A stretch of 64,000 nt of DNA, taken from assembly GCA_947034895.1 (NCBI GenBank), contig OX344764.1:73141348-73205347 (forward strand). Reading direction: 5' to 3'. The notes under the pieces were generated by a model. That model searched no databases and had not been told where the DNA came from. It saw only the letters and a program-made list of their open reading frames with translations. Both the position numbers and the translations under genes were made by a program. Of this stretch, positions 45,333-56,395 are shown piece after piece (position 1 is the stretch's first letter; every line of letters starts with the position of its first letter). Source of the stretch: Rhytidiadelphus loreus (taxonomy: Eukaryota; Streptophyta; Bryopsida; Hypnales; Hylocomiaceae).

Positions 45333-47803
45333 ACATCACTATTCATGATTACACTTTCCTTGGTTAAGGTATGTTCGCACTTGGTGACAAGGGTGATGTT
45401 TACAATGTGAATCTGGTTCACAAGTAGGTCTAAATTCATTCCTAACACCCCTTAGAAACAACACTCTCTAACACCAAATGCAAGCATACCTTTTTAGTAC
45501 ACAGACCAAACATATAATAACTTGTGCATGAAGATGGAAATCCATCCAATGCATGTTTTTATAAAACATTCAAGAGTCAGTGAGTGTTTTCTAAAGAAGT
45601 ACTGAAAACTATCTTTTTCAAAACAAACGATATTCTATCAAAAGCGTTAAGCAAAGTGCATGCAATGCTTCAAACTGTCATACAATCCAAACAATGATTT
45701 TCCTCACCTGACAATTGTCAAACTGATTGTGTCTAAGCTTAAGTTAAGTTTAAGTACGTGCTTGAACTCCAAAAGTCATTGCATTGCATTGCTTAAAAAA
45801 TATATTTTGCAAGAGACCAAATCCTTTCTGTTGAAATTGGGGCACCTGAATGTAGGCTTAGTTCAAAAGTGTACTCCCTCTCATGAACTGACTGGTGGCA
45901 ATTCTTTAAGCTTATAATAATATCATTTGAGGCTAGGCTGCTAACTTATTAAGTACCATTTCCAATCTGATTGTTAGACAGCAATCCGATTTGAGGAATA
46001 ACAGAAAACAGGGCTGACTGAGATTGGATTCACATATCAACTTAGAGCTTTGGCGTAACTTATTTAAGCTTATCTTAATCTGAAGAAGCCATCTGGGTCA
46101 ATGTGTTATGAGGTAGAGCAGCCTAGGCTAATTTGCTATCTATGTACCTTGGAGAAGCTATTTGTCAACTCACATATCTTATTTTGCAGAGATTGAAAAG
46201 TTGGAGAGAATCCATTTGCAAGTCGAATGAAGACATTCTGATAAAAAAAATGATTTATTTGTGATTTTTCAAAGTTTGTTGTAGGGACTAAGGTAATTCA
46301 GTTTATGATAGGCTAATTTTGGAGCAGCCTAATGTACAGGCCCAAAGATTCTTTAGATGTACATGTCTCTTGTGAAATGTACTTCACAAGAATTTTTTTG
46401 GCGTGCATTAGGATGCTTCAACATTGGTTTGTCGTGGGTTGAGTTACCTTAAATTGGCCGTGAAGTGTGGGTAGGCCCATCAACAAAACAACACACTAAT
46501 GTGTCCCCTCCTTGAGTGTGTTGTCATAATGCTAAGAGGTTGCTAAGATTGTGGTAATAGGAGGGTGAATGACGCAAATGGCAACATTGCTAGGAAGCGA
46601 GCGGGGAGCGGGGAGTGGCGAGCGGCGAGTTGGAAATAGTGAGCGGTGAGCGTATATCTTGGATGAGAAATGGAAAAAAAAATATACTACAGAAATTTTT
46701 AGGAAAAAATTGACTGAAATTTTGGAAATTATTTGGTGAAAATCCCCAAAAATTTAGAGAATGCCGACAAATTTTAGATTAAAGCTTAAGGAGGAAAAGC
46801 TTTCGATGAAAAAATGGGATGGAAGTTGATGAAAAATTGATGACAGTAAATGAAATAATCGATGAAAATAGATGAAATTTTGGATGAAAAGTAGGTGAAC
46901 TTCTTGATGAAAGTAGATTAAATATCAGATGAGAAATAGGATAAATACTACAGGACATTAGATGAAGTACATGAAATAATATTGGATTAAACGGTACATG
47001 AAATTTTGGATGAAAAGTAGTTGAAATATGGAATGACAGTAGATGAAATGTTGGATGAAAGTTAGGTGAACTACTAGATGAAAGTAGATGAAATATTGGA
47101 TGAAAGTAGATGAGACATTGGATGAAAAGTAGTTGAAATATTGAATGAAACTATGTGAAATACTGGATGAGATCTTCTCCAATAGGAGTTCTGCCATTCC
47201 TTGCAGAAACAAGGATACAATGCTATGAAGATGAAAAAATGGGTGACACAATTCTATTGCCTAGCATAAATGAATATTTGTAGATGATGGGACCTATGAT
47301 CGTGGTTTCAGGGGGCCTATGACCACTGTTTAGGATTTAGGTTTAGGATGCACGCACAGATCAGTAGAATTAAAATACACCTATTATCGTAGAAATATAA
47401 AGCACATTTGAGGTAGACCTCTGCGTTTGTCAAAGGTTTATGCAGAACTTCAAATTTGGAAAGCACATCACTTGCCCCATGTGTTGGCTTGTAGGGTCTG
47501 GGTGTCACAATGCCAAAGATTAATAAAATAAAACATCTAATGGATACAACTTCATGCATAGAACACTATATTCATTAAAATGGGAGGATCGGACCCTCTC
47601 AAAATGAAGTAGTCCATTTAGACGTTAACAATTGAGTTTTAAATCTAGCCAATATCCATTCATAAACACAAAATCTATTAGTTGCAAAGTGTAGTTTCCA
47701 TTAAAATGAGAGTTTTGATAGTCAGATATATGTACAATTGATTTTGTTCTGTATAATACTAGTCTTCAAATTCATATAAGTAAAGATTAGGTCCTACGCT
47801 AGA
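45333..47803. other. Gene-free stretch with low-complexity repeats
   Basis: No gene recognised. A GAGCGG/GCGAG-rich patch lies at about 46597-46650. From about 46800 to 47170 a degenerate 20-23-bp unit of the type TGGATGAAAGTAGATGAAAT repeats many times. Confidence 0.5.
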
Positions 47804-47970
47804 CACCAAGTCATGAGCTCTGTGGTTGGTTGTAAGGGGTTATTTATCTCATCCACGCGGTCCGGGTTCGATTCCTGTTGAATTCGTATGAGCGCATGAC
47901 AGAAAAACATGACTTGGTGCTGCTAAGTGAGCTTCGCAGGCAGGAAAGTCGTAACACCAACCAACCCCTA
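47804..47970 (+). mobile_element. tRNA-derived SINE-like unit
   Basis: A tRNA-like head carries an A-box-like AGCTCTGTGGTTGGT (about 47816-47830) and a strong B-box GGTTCGATTCC (47865-47875) at tRNA-like spacing. It does not fold into a complete cloverleaf that I can see, so it is not a tRNA gene. CACCAAGTCATG (47804-47815) recurs as its complement at 47908-47919. A tRNA-unrelated tail follows. A pol III-transcribed SINE is the likely reading. Confidence 0.5.
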
Positions 47971-48358
47971 CCCAAAATGTGACAAGTACTTTACACATTA
48001 TCAAAATAAAAAGTGGATATGTCCACTCCACTTTTTTTGGAATAATTACTAATATAATTTCAAATGAAATATACTCATTGATACAAAAAACAAAAAACAA
48101 ATTGAAAAACTATGATAAACTAAACACAACAATATAATAGGAAGTATATAAATAATGTATGAACATTTCATTGTCATCTAAAAACAAAAAACACACTCCA
48201 AAACATCTATATAGCAGCAAAAATTAAATTAGTAAAAAATCAAATGAAACCTACACTACATAAATGTATAAAAAACACATCTGTTATATGAATGAAGAAG
48301 TTGGTAAAATCATAATTAAACCAAATTCACACCATCAATTCATATTAAACTTCAAATA

Positions 48359-51196
48359 TCATGTATATGATGCAAGACTTTGGTTGATGACTTCTATTTG
48401 AGCCGCCGGAATCTTAATCATGCATTGCACAGTATCTCTTCTGATTTGAGACTTCCATGCTGTCATCAAGGCGTTTGTTTCCTCCCAAACTGGTGGTTCA
48501 GCTTCATCGACCTTCCACCGCAAACCTCTTTCACTGTCCCATCCTATGTAGTTGTTCTGAACATCCTCATTTCGGGATGTTGGACGAAAATATTGAATGA
48601 GCACACAATTTGGTTTCTCTGGATTACAAAAAGGGTCAGACAAAGCCCTTGCAATCCAAACTGGTCGAGTATCACCATCCGCGGGTCGAATTGCAACAAA
48701 GTAGCCTTCGAAGAGATCTCGAGCGACCCTGAAAGATGGTTCTGGGCGACCTCGTAAAGGCCCGACGTAGGCGTCATCTTCCCCGAACTCTTCACGAACC
48801 TCACCATCTTCATTTAATTCGTCAGCAGCAGTTGCTTCAACACGAGTAGTTGGCCAAAAACCATCCTTCAAAACCAAGGAAGGAGTTACTGGTTCTAGCA
48901 ATGCTTCCTTCACACCACACCAATAGTGTATCAAATGCTCATACCGTCTTCGATACTCTCCACTTACATCTGAATCGCACAAATTTTGCCAATATCTCAC
49001 AAATCCAGATATCCCTTTCAGAATGTCCTCCACGCCTCTCATTGACCTTTGTGGAACTGACAAAGGTACTCCACGAGGCCACAAACTCCGTCCTCCTACA
49101 TCTTCTTTCCACAACTTAATGCCTCTACCTTCTTCCCCTAGCCATTCTACATCAGTGCACAACAGTTTGTACTTCATGACTGGACACCCTGCTGAATCTA
49201 GGTAGAACTTCACTTGTTGTGGCTTGGTGTGTCCAATGAGTTTGTCATCACCATCTACAAATGATCCTTCAATAAATCCCTTGAAATCGGGCACCTCCTC
49301 TATAAGGTGAGGGATAGTGGGAATGGATTCGACATCCATGAATGACTTCATGAGAGTAGGGATTGTTGGAAAACTCTCCTTCTTCAACAGCATGCTCCAT
49401 CTTCCAAACAACGCATCAATGTCATCATGCGTGTGGCCAACAATCATGAAATTCACATATATTTCACGAAAGATTTTGTTTGCCACAAGTAGAGACCAAA
49501 AACCGAACACAAATCTGTTCTTGTTGTCCCCTGTGGCGTTATCCATTTGCACATTAAGAATGGGTGGCAACGGTGTTGCAGGAATCAATGTGTCTGTTGC
49601 TGGGGGTAGCGAGGCTTCACACATCTCTGAGCCTTTCAAGACCGCATCAAACAAAGAGGTAGATCTCGAATTCACAAACAACTGCCGAGAAGAAGACTTT
49701 GGTGGTTGTTCGAGGTCTCGCAATAACTTTGCCATTGAACCAATGGTGTAATTCGAATCGTGGGGGAAAAGGTCTAAGCCATAATGAGCATAATGCACAT
49801 CAGCATGACCATGTGCAATCATGCCAGTCACAGACAAAGGCAACTTCATGAGGCTATCCAGCTCTTTACTCTTATGTGAGAAAACATGAGAAGTTGTTTT
49901 GGCATGATCCATCTTGTCATGCATGATTGTCAAGCACTCGTGTGGAAAATTATGAGATCGATACCGATTTGCATAGTACAATTCCCTATGTGCTCGAGCA
50001 ATAGCCAGATGTTTGTCAAGTAACATTTGCCACTTCAAACAAGTCTGTGATCCTGCTAAAGTACCCTTTATAAGCTCTCGAAGTTTGTCACATTTTGCGC
50101 AGCGAGCAAAATTATCTCCAGGCTTCTTGACATCATACTCTGAGAACCGCGACGATCTAATCTTGCTCAAGTTTGATGAAGAGACCTCCTTGAGTCCGAA
50201 AGCAGCATTGGTTTCGTTAATTTTTGCCATCTGTCCCTTCCATTGAAATGTTGCTGGGAGAATCATGGAGACGACCTTGTCTCCTGACTTGAGAGTCCGA
50301 GTACGATGTGGCATATGATCTGCCTCTTTTTCAAGAATGCACTTCAACGTAGCAGTAGCTTGTTGAGTATGCATTCTAGTCTTCACTTGCCCAGTATTGC
50401 CATGAACCGTCGCTTCACGACCTTCCTTCTTGTATGCTTGGTAGCGGTAGAAGGTAGACTCTGGGACCCCAGAGATGTACATCCACGCTCGCATGCAAAC
50501 ATCTATCCCATCAATCGTCACCATCCTTCTCCCTGCATAGTCACGATGCATTTGTCTATGCACATCGGTCTTCATGAAAGCTCTGTGTTTGAAAGTAGAA
50601 TTCTGGTACATGCGTTCACGGAAGGCTCGAATTTTCTCCCTAGGAAATGGCTGCACACAACTTCTGCTGCAGCACACCTTGCTTGAAACTGCATGGATAG
50701 AGTCTTGAGTGAGAAGACCTTTTGTTTTTATGCATGTCTCACGTGGAGGGTTTTGAACGTCACTTGTATACGATTGAACACATGTTCTAGATGGTGGGTT
50801 CAAAAGTCTTGCTTGCAATCGGTTATAATTATCTCGGGCTTCATGGTCATGCAGACTTGCTCCTCAGCAGTGCACTAGTGTGATTGGCCAGACTATCAAT
50901 GAGTACACCTGCTCTTCGGGGATGTCAGCCTCAGAAAATGATTTACAAAGGTGAACAGCCACGTTCGCATCACCAAGCGGACCATTCGCTCCAAGCACCA
51001 AGTCTGAGTTCACGCTATGACAGGTACCTTCACCAACAAGTACTCCTTCCGGGTTGTATAGAGTTCCACACTTTGTGTTCCACAAACGACGAGGAAGACC
51101 TTCGCATTCGGGAACGTCAACAACTACTTCTTGAGGCACTTGATCCTCAATGTCCGAAAAGTCTAAGTCACTGACATCAGCAGCCGTGGGATTCAT
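48359..51196 (-). CDS. DUF7869-type protein, probable transposase of the large element
   Basis: Two frames in the same phase, 51196-50864 (110 codons) and 50863-48359, are separated only by a TGA at 50866-50864. The N-terminal part has LGDANVAVHLCKSF and IVWPIT, like linker modules in plant transposon proteins. The main part has a possible helix-turn-helix (VCMRAWMYISGVPESTFYRY), a CAKCDKLRELIKG motif, MDHAKTTSHVF, the DUF7869 signature QMDNATGDNKNRFVFGF (near 49511-49552) and VGHTHDDIDALFGRW (near 49397-49438). The conserved aspartates resemble an RNase-H-fold DDD set. The C-terminal EGYFVAIRPADGDTRPVWIA block resembles a BAH/chromatin-reader-like module. DUF7869 proteins are abundant in repetitive plant and animal sequences. 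Transposase function is inference. Either a short intron removes the TGA or this copy is interrupted. Five palindromes lie 129-933 bp upstream. Confidence 0.8.
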
Positions 51197-51324
51197 GGTA
51201 TCTGTAGATTACAATGAGTAATTATATGATTAGAATATTTAAAGTCATTTCAAGATCCACATAAAGAAGGATATCATTATATTCGATGCAACTCAATACC
51301 AACAGGACAATACAATGTAGCAAG

Positions 51325-51343
51325 TCAGCTCGAATCGAGCTGA
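51325..51343. repeat. 19-bp palindrome, site 1
   Basis: Perfect match to TCAGCTCGANTCGAGCTGA, centre A. Lies 129 bp upstream of the DUF7869 ATG. Confidence 0.95.
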
Positions 51344-51644
51344 TGAGTAAGGCCCAGAAATAAGAATTACTAGTCACATTGAAGGTCAAAAACTTCAAGG
51401 ATACTCCAACTGAAATGGAGAAACTTCATTGTTAAATCCAAAGAAGCAAAGAACTAGAGACCAGGCCTTAACTGGAAGGCAGTTTTTTGGCAAATCCAGA
51501 ACTCATGAGCTGTAAATCTAAACCAGACTGATGTTCCAACCAAAATACATGTCTACACTCTCATCAATTACTAGTTTAATGAAGAGAAAACATGAATTCA
51601 ATCTAAATGAGAATCTCTAAAGAGGATGTGTTGAAACTTGCATA

Positions 51645-51663
51645 TCAGCGCGAGTCGAGCTAA
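51645..51663. repeat. 19-bp palindrome, site 2
   Basis: Two mismatches to the consensus, centre G. Confidence 0.85.
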
Positions 51664-51843
51664 CTTGCAAGGTCTACTGCAATATTATTCCTCGAGATGA
51701 TACAGATGGAATAGAATGTAGACATTCATAAAGGGAACAATTAAAATAATAAAAGGAAATACAAATTAATAGACGTAGCGACTGATATGATTGACCTCCT
51801 GTATGTAGAGTTCCATTTCCAGAAATTCAAGAACCCTTGCCAA

Positions 51844-51862
51844 TCAGCTCGAATCGAGCTGA
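51844..51862. repeat. 19-bp palindrome, site 3
   Basis: Perfect, centre A. The dyad extends to 31 bp (51838-51868). Confidence 0.97.
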
Positions 51863-51995
51863 TTGGCATGACTTAATATATTTATGTTATGAAAATCAGA
51901 CACCAGAACATGTAGACTTATCTGGCGAAGAAACTAATATGTCCGACCTCCTTTGTACAGAGGTCCTGGTCCATAATTTCAGGACCCTCGGTAAA

Positions 51996-52014
51996 TCAGC
52001 TCGAGTCGAGCTGA
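51996..52014. repeat. 19-bp palindrome, site 4
   Basis: Perfect, centre G. The dyad extends to 25 bp with AAA/TTT flanks. Confidence 0.97.
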
Positions 52015-52110
52015 TTTGTAGAACATGCAATTTACAAAATATCGGCGTGGGTTGAGCCCGAGGTACACCATTCATAGCTATATCGGTTTACGTATTCTGG
52101 AGCATGTAAA

Positions 52111-52129
52111 TCAGCTCGACTCGAGCTGA
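52111..52129. repeat. 19-bp palindrome, site 5
   Basis: Perfect, centre C. Confidence 0.97.
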
Positions 52130-52236
52130 TATGTGTCAGCCAGTATTTCGTATTAATTGAATTAATATAATTACTATTAATAGTAATCCGGATTTCAAGG
52201 CGCAATAAAAGGAATAATTATTTCTTTCGCAGTCGT

Positions 52237-52282
52237 TGCATTCACACTGGAATAATTGTTGCGTTCACACTGGACTAATTAG
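52237..52282. repeat. 23-bp direct repeat, two units
   Basis: GTTGCATTCACACTGGAATA is followed directly by a near-identical unit, GTTGCGTTCACACTGGACTA. Confidence 0.8.
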
Positions 52283-53189
52283 TCCGTGAGACGATGTGAC
52301 GGAATCAATATGCATTGCAAGGAGAATACAACATCACTATCGTCCATGAATCGTAGAGGATAGAAGCATGCACTTAAATATGAACATAAAATGCAACTAA
52401 TAACAAACTGGAAACTACTAAAGGTCACATAAACGTAGAACAGTGCATGGCAGTGACTGAAGAATTGGGAATGACGTACAATATTCAACTTCAGTTGCGG
52501 TGAAGCACCTCCTTCTTCTATGCAAATGGAATGAATAAAAAAAGAATGACTGTAGCCAAACTGTGAGCTCCGACCTGGTGACCAAGCAACGATTTTGAGT
52601 CTCGCTGGCGCCTACAAAAAAGTAATCAATACAAGCAGAGTACAAACGAGAAGGAAGAAATGCGCACGGAGGTCCATAGAGTTGAAGAGAAAGGACGAAA
52701 GTGAGGCTTGCAATTGCGATGACGATGTCCACCTGACTGATTGGCGGGAAAGAAAGAGCGCCATCTTGAAGATCAATTTGAAATGAGAAATGTTTGAAGT
52801 CGGGAATCCTCGAATGCCGTGGGCCTACCCACTTTCACCCCATAAAACGACATCAATTGTTAAGTAAAGTGATTGACCCCACGCAAATTGTGGGGTCACC
52901 AAAGTTGCTGAGATTCTTTTTATAAGCAACTATTGACTTTTCCTGACAACCGTGGCTGTACTCCGGCTTCGCGGCCTCTCGGTTGTCATCTACAGTGTAA
53001 AAGTCCTCGAATCTTGGAATTACAGGTATTTAATACGACAGTCCGCTAGAATCGTATTTTCAATTTTTAGTGTGCTGACATATTCTTGGCTCAGAATTTT
53101 AGAAAGAAGGGTATCTTTCAGTACATCAAAAGAGAAGGATCTACAAATTTTTAATCTTCCAAAATTAATGATGTGTTTCTGGGTATTAA

Positions 53190-53232
53190 GATTTTAGGTT
53201 TAGGGTTTAGGGTTTAGGGTATAGGGTATAGG
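53190..53232. repeat. Short telomere-type tract
   Basis: Several consecutive TTTAGGG-type units, then two degenerate GTATAGG units. Similar tracts lie at about 55430-55505 and 55628-55642. Confidence 0.85.
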
Positions 53233-53395
53233 AATTTTTTTTTTTTGCATGGTCCTAAAAAAAATCAAAACATTTGCACGCTACAATGGAAAAATGATAT
53301 TCTTGTCCCAATAAAAGGTTTAGGGTCTGCGAAATGTTTTGAAACAAATAATCGGAAGATGCACTCACTGGTTTAAATTGTGAAAGTTCATTTTT

Positions 53396-53825
53396 ACTTC
53401 TTCTTCAACTTCCACAACATGTATTCCATTTTCTTTGCACGTGGATTTTATGACTTTATATTTTTTTGGACATTAAAGTACAGTGCATGGTTATTGCCCG
53501 AATATTTTGTTTCACGTAAGAGGTCATTCGAGTTAACCTCTAATTGCATATTTTTTTGGAATCTCGATTTTAGGAATGAATGCAACTTGCACAACTTGTA
53601 TTCCATTTTTTTTGCACGTGGATTTCATGACTTTATATTTTTTTGGACATTAAAGTACAGTGCACGGTTATTGCCCGAATATTTTGTTTCACATAAGAGG
53701 TCATTCGAGTTAACCTCTAATTGCATATTTTTTTGGAATCTCAATTTTAGGAATGAATGCAACTTGCTCAACTTGTATTCCATTTTGTTTGCACGTGGAT
53801 TTCATGACTTCATATTTTATTGGAC
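53396..53825. repeat. 177-bp tandem repeat, about 2.4 units
   Basis: The marker GCACGTGGATTT recurs at 53437, 53614 and 53791, a strict 177-bp spacing. The period is 3 x 59, so one + strand frame stays open through all units (150 codons, Phe-rich). No protein family is recognised; likely a minisatellite rather than a gene. Confidence 0.9.
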
Positions 53826-54544
53826 GCTTTGAATTGGAAGGTACTTTGAATGTTCTTGAATTGTAGGCACTTTCGAATATCTTCATTCATTGGTAGATTT
53901 TACAAAAGCGTTCATATTAGGTTTGCATTGCTTTGAGAGTGGACTAGAAGATTTTAAGGAATAGTGCATAATAGGGAAAACATTAGCAAACAAACAAGAA
54001 AAGGCGGATTGTAGGTAGGGATCAGGTACGTTGACACCCTTGCTCGGCCTTACCAAGGGTGCAATTAAAAAAAATGCCCCCTATTTTGGGTTGTTCAAGG
54101 GTATACTCTTGACTAGGGCTTTTATTTTCATTTTTTAAGAATAGCTACAATGGCGATTTAAAATGTTATAGTGGTGCTCTAAATTTCAACATTCATGCAC
54201 ATTGGATAGAAAATATCACATTAGTACATATTACATGTCAATTTGACAATTTTCATCTAAGTTCTTCTTCAATGTGAAATTTTCTGGTGATTTCATCCAA
54301 GTTTTTTGGCATTTTTTAGCCAGATTTTGTTTCCTGGTGCAAACTGGTACTAAAAAGCCAAAGAAAAAAGCCCTACTCTTGACCTCACCTAGGTCTATAC
54401 TCTTGACCTCACCTACCTAATTTGGAGTCTTTGATTGCAAAAATGAATTCAAAATTTGCAAAACAATTCATGTGCACGAAATAAATAATTCTAGGGTTTG
54501 CCGAGCTAAGGGGTCAGTTCTCTTTGGCTGTAGGGAGGTCGGTT

Positions 54545-54683
54545 GGAGGAGGGAGGGTCCCAGGAGGAGGGAGGGTCGCAAGAGGAGGGAGGGTCGCAGG
54601 AGGAGGGAGGGTCGCAGGAGGAGAGAGGGTCGCAGAAGGAGGGAGGGTCGCAGGAGGAGGGAGGGTCGCAGGAAGAGGTCGGG
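54545..54683. repeat. 18-bp G-rich minisatellite
   Basis: About seven to eight units of AGGAGGAGGGAGGGTCGC. Runs of GG/GGG at short spacing could form G-quadruplexes. Similar but less regular units recur at about 54900-55050. Confidence 0.9.
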
Positions 54684-54732
54684 GGAGGAGGGTGGCAGGT
54701 TTAGGGTTTGGTCCTCCTCTCGCAAGTTTGAT

Positions 54733-54880
54733 TGCGTTTCTTTGTTGTGGGCTTGCGTTTCTTTGTTGTGGGCTTGCGTTTCTTTGTTGTGGGCTTGCGT
54801 TTCTTTGTTGTGGGCTTGCGTTTCTTTGTGGTGGGCTTTCGTTTCTACGTCTTGGGCTTTCGTTTCTACGTTGTGGGCCA
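54733..54880. repeat. 21-bp minisatellite
   Basis: About seven units of TGCGTTTCTTTGTTGTGGGC plus one base. It keeps frames open on both strands and explains long open frames there that I do not accept as genes. Confidence 0.92.
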
Positions 54881-55806
54881 GCGCTTGCAAGAGGAGTTTG
54901 GAGGAGGGTTGCCGCGAGTGTTGGAGGGAGGGTCGCAGGAGGAGGGAGGGTTGCAGCAACTGCCGCGAGGGTTGGAGGAGGGTTACCGCCGCGAGGGAAG
55001 TGCTGCTCGTTGCGAGGGAAGGAGGGAGGGTCGCAGAAGGAGGTCGGTTGAAGGAGCGAGGGTTGCTGCGAGTTTCTTCAAGGTCCTCGTGCTTCAACTG
55101 CAGCTCGTGGTTCTTCAGGTACAAGTTTAGGTGCGGCTTGCTTGCGTCGTTCTAGAGAATTGTGTGCTTGCTGCTGCAGAAGTTGAGGTGCGGCTTGCCT
55201 GAATTCTGTGCTTGGTTGCTTGAATTCTGTGCTTATTGCTGTAGAAGTTGAGGTGCGGCTTGCTTGCTTGCATTGTGTGCTCGCTGCTGTAGTAGTTGCA
55301 GGTTTAGGAATCAGATTTTGTGTATGGAAATTCTGGCGCGTTTTCTTTTTTCTTTTTTCCTTTACAGTTCTAGTTTCTTATTCTCTATTGACTATGCAAT
55401 GTATGTTTCTGATTACGTAGCACCTGCACTCTCAACTTTAGGGTATTTAGGGTATGCACAACTTTAGGGTATGCACAATCAGGGTTTCTTTAGGGTTTAG
55501 GGTTTAGCGCAGGGTTTGGTTAGGGTATCCTAGGGTTATCCTATGACTTAGGGTTCACCGTAGGAGTTGCAGAGGGTATTGCAGGTTATTTTTAGGGTTA
55601 GGTCAGAATCTACAGTTTACGTGAGCTAGGGTTTAGGGTTTAATGTTTTCGTTCTACGTTCGCTGAAATAAAGAACCCTAATCCAGTAAGAAATGTAATA
55701 AAAATTTAATACGCACACCAAAGTCTAGTCGATCCAACCCATCAGAATGAAACTCGAACTCGAGACATCCAAGCACCATAGAAGCCGCATCAACAGCAGC
55801 TGCAGA

Positions 55807-55825
55807 TCAGCTCGACTCGAGCTGA
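55807..55825. repeat. 19-bp palindrome, site 6
   Basis: Perfect, centre C. The dyad extends to 31 bp (55801-55831). Confidence 0.97.
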
Positions 55826-55860
55826 TCTGCATTACATACGACAGGTGCAACATGTACAGA

Positions 55861-55879
55861 TCAGCTCGAGTCGAGCTGA
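55861..55879. repeat. 19-bp palindrome, site 7
   Basis: Perfect, centre G, only 54 bp from site 6. Confidence 0.97.
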
Positions 55880-55997
55880 TTTGCAGCCACGCATCTAAAT
55901 CCTTTGACGAACGTTCGTTTGACGACTCCGACGATATGAAATATGAAAGCTATACGCAAATTGCTAGAGAGCCTAAGAAAGAGAAGCCCCATGCTAA

Positions 55998-56016
55998 TCA
56001 GCTCGAGTCGAGCTGG
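55998..56016. repeat. 19-bp palindrome, site 8
   Basis: One mismatch (last base), centre G. Confidence 0.93.
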
Positions 56017-56193
56017 TCCGTCGACAGTAAGAAGTTACCAGCAGGAACTATCAGTCAAACAAATTATCTACGGGGGATCGCGTGATAACCAACAAAATAT
56101 GCCACGAGTACAAAATTGCATCTATTAAATACAGACAATATAGAAATCAAGTAAATAAGATTAAATCCATCAAATACCAGGCTTGTCTGTAAA

Positions 56194-56212
56194 TCGGCTT
56201 GACTCGAGCTAA
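56194..56212. repeat. 19-bp palindrome, site 9
   Basis: Three mismatches, centre C. The most degenerate copy. Confidence 0.8.
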
Positions 56213-56314
56213 TTCATCAACAGTCTACGAATGGAAGTCATGACGTCGAAGACCAACCATAAGAATATCATTAACCGAACGCCTCATGTGAAACATGTTG
56301 ATTCAAAATGTAAA

Positions 56315-56333
56315 TCAGCTCGACTCGAGCTGA
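56315..56333. repeat. 19-bp palindrome, site 10
   Basis: Perfect, centre C. Lies 61 bp before the acceptor at 56394. Confidence 0.97.
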
Positions 56334-56395
56334 TTAGTATCATACTGAACATAGGACTGTGTGTTAACAAACTTACTGGATGCATTCTCTGCAGA

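Larger units (their letters stand above)
51197..56395. promoter_or_regulatory. Divergent non-coding core of the large element
   Basis: This lies between the outward-facing DUF7869 gene and the + strand ORF block. Each flank (51325-52129 and 55807-56333) holds five copies of the 19-bp palindrome. The middle (about 52.2-55.7 kb) has none and is filled with tandem and low-complexity repeats. The arrangement suggests two promoter regions, and the last stretch before 56395 ends with a good splice acceptor (CTGCAG) one base before an ATG. Promoter positions were not identified directly. Confidence 0.45.

Noticed and set aside
47812..47885. A true tRNA gene
   Set aside because: A- and B-box-like motifs are present, but acceptor and anticodon stems do not pair convincingly. 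A SINE head fits better.
53190..53232. A chromosome end
   Set aside because: Only a few telomere-type units with unique sequence on both sides; interstitial tract or telobox.
54468..55155. Long overlapping open frames on both strands (over 200 codons each)
   Set aside because: They are produced by 18-bp and 21-bp tandem repeats whose lengths are multiples of three. The predicted proteins are pure low-complexity repeats in every frame.
56231..56395. N-terminal extension of the first + strand ORF
   Set aside because: It would translate a palindrome copy and ends at a strong splice acceptor. The ATG at 56396 is the better start.
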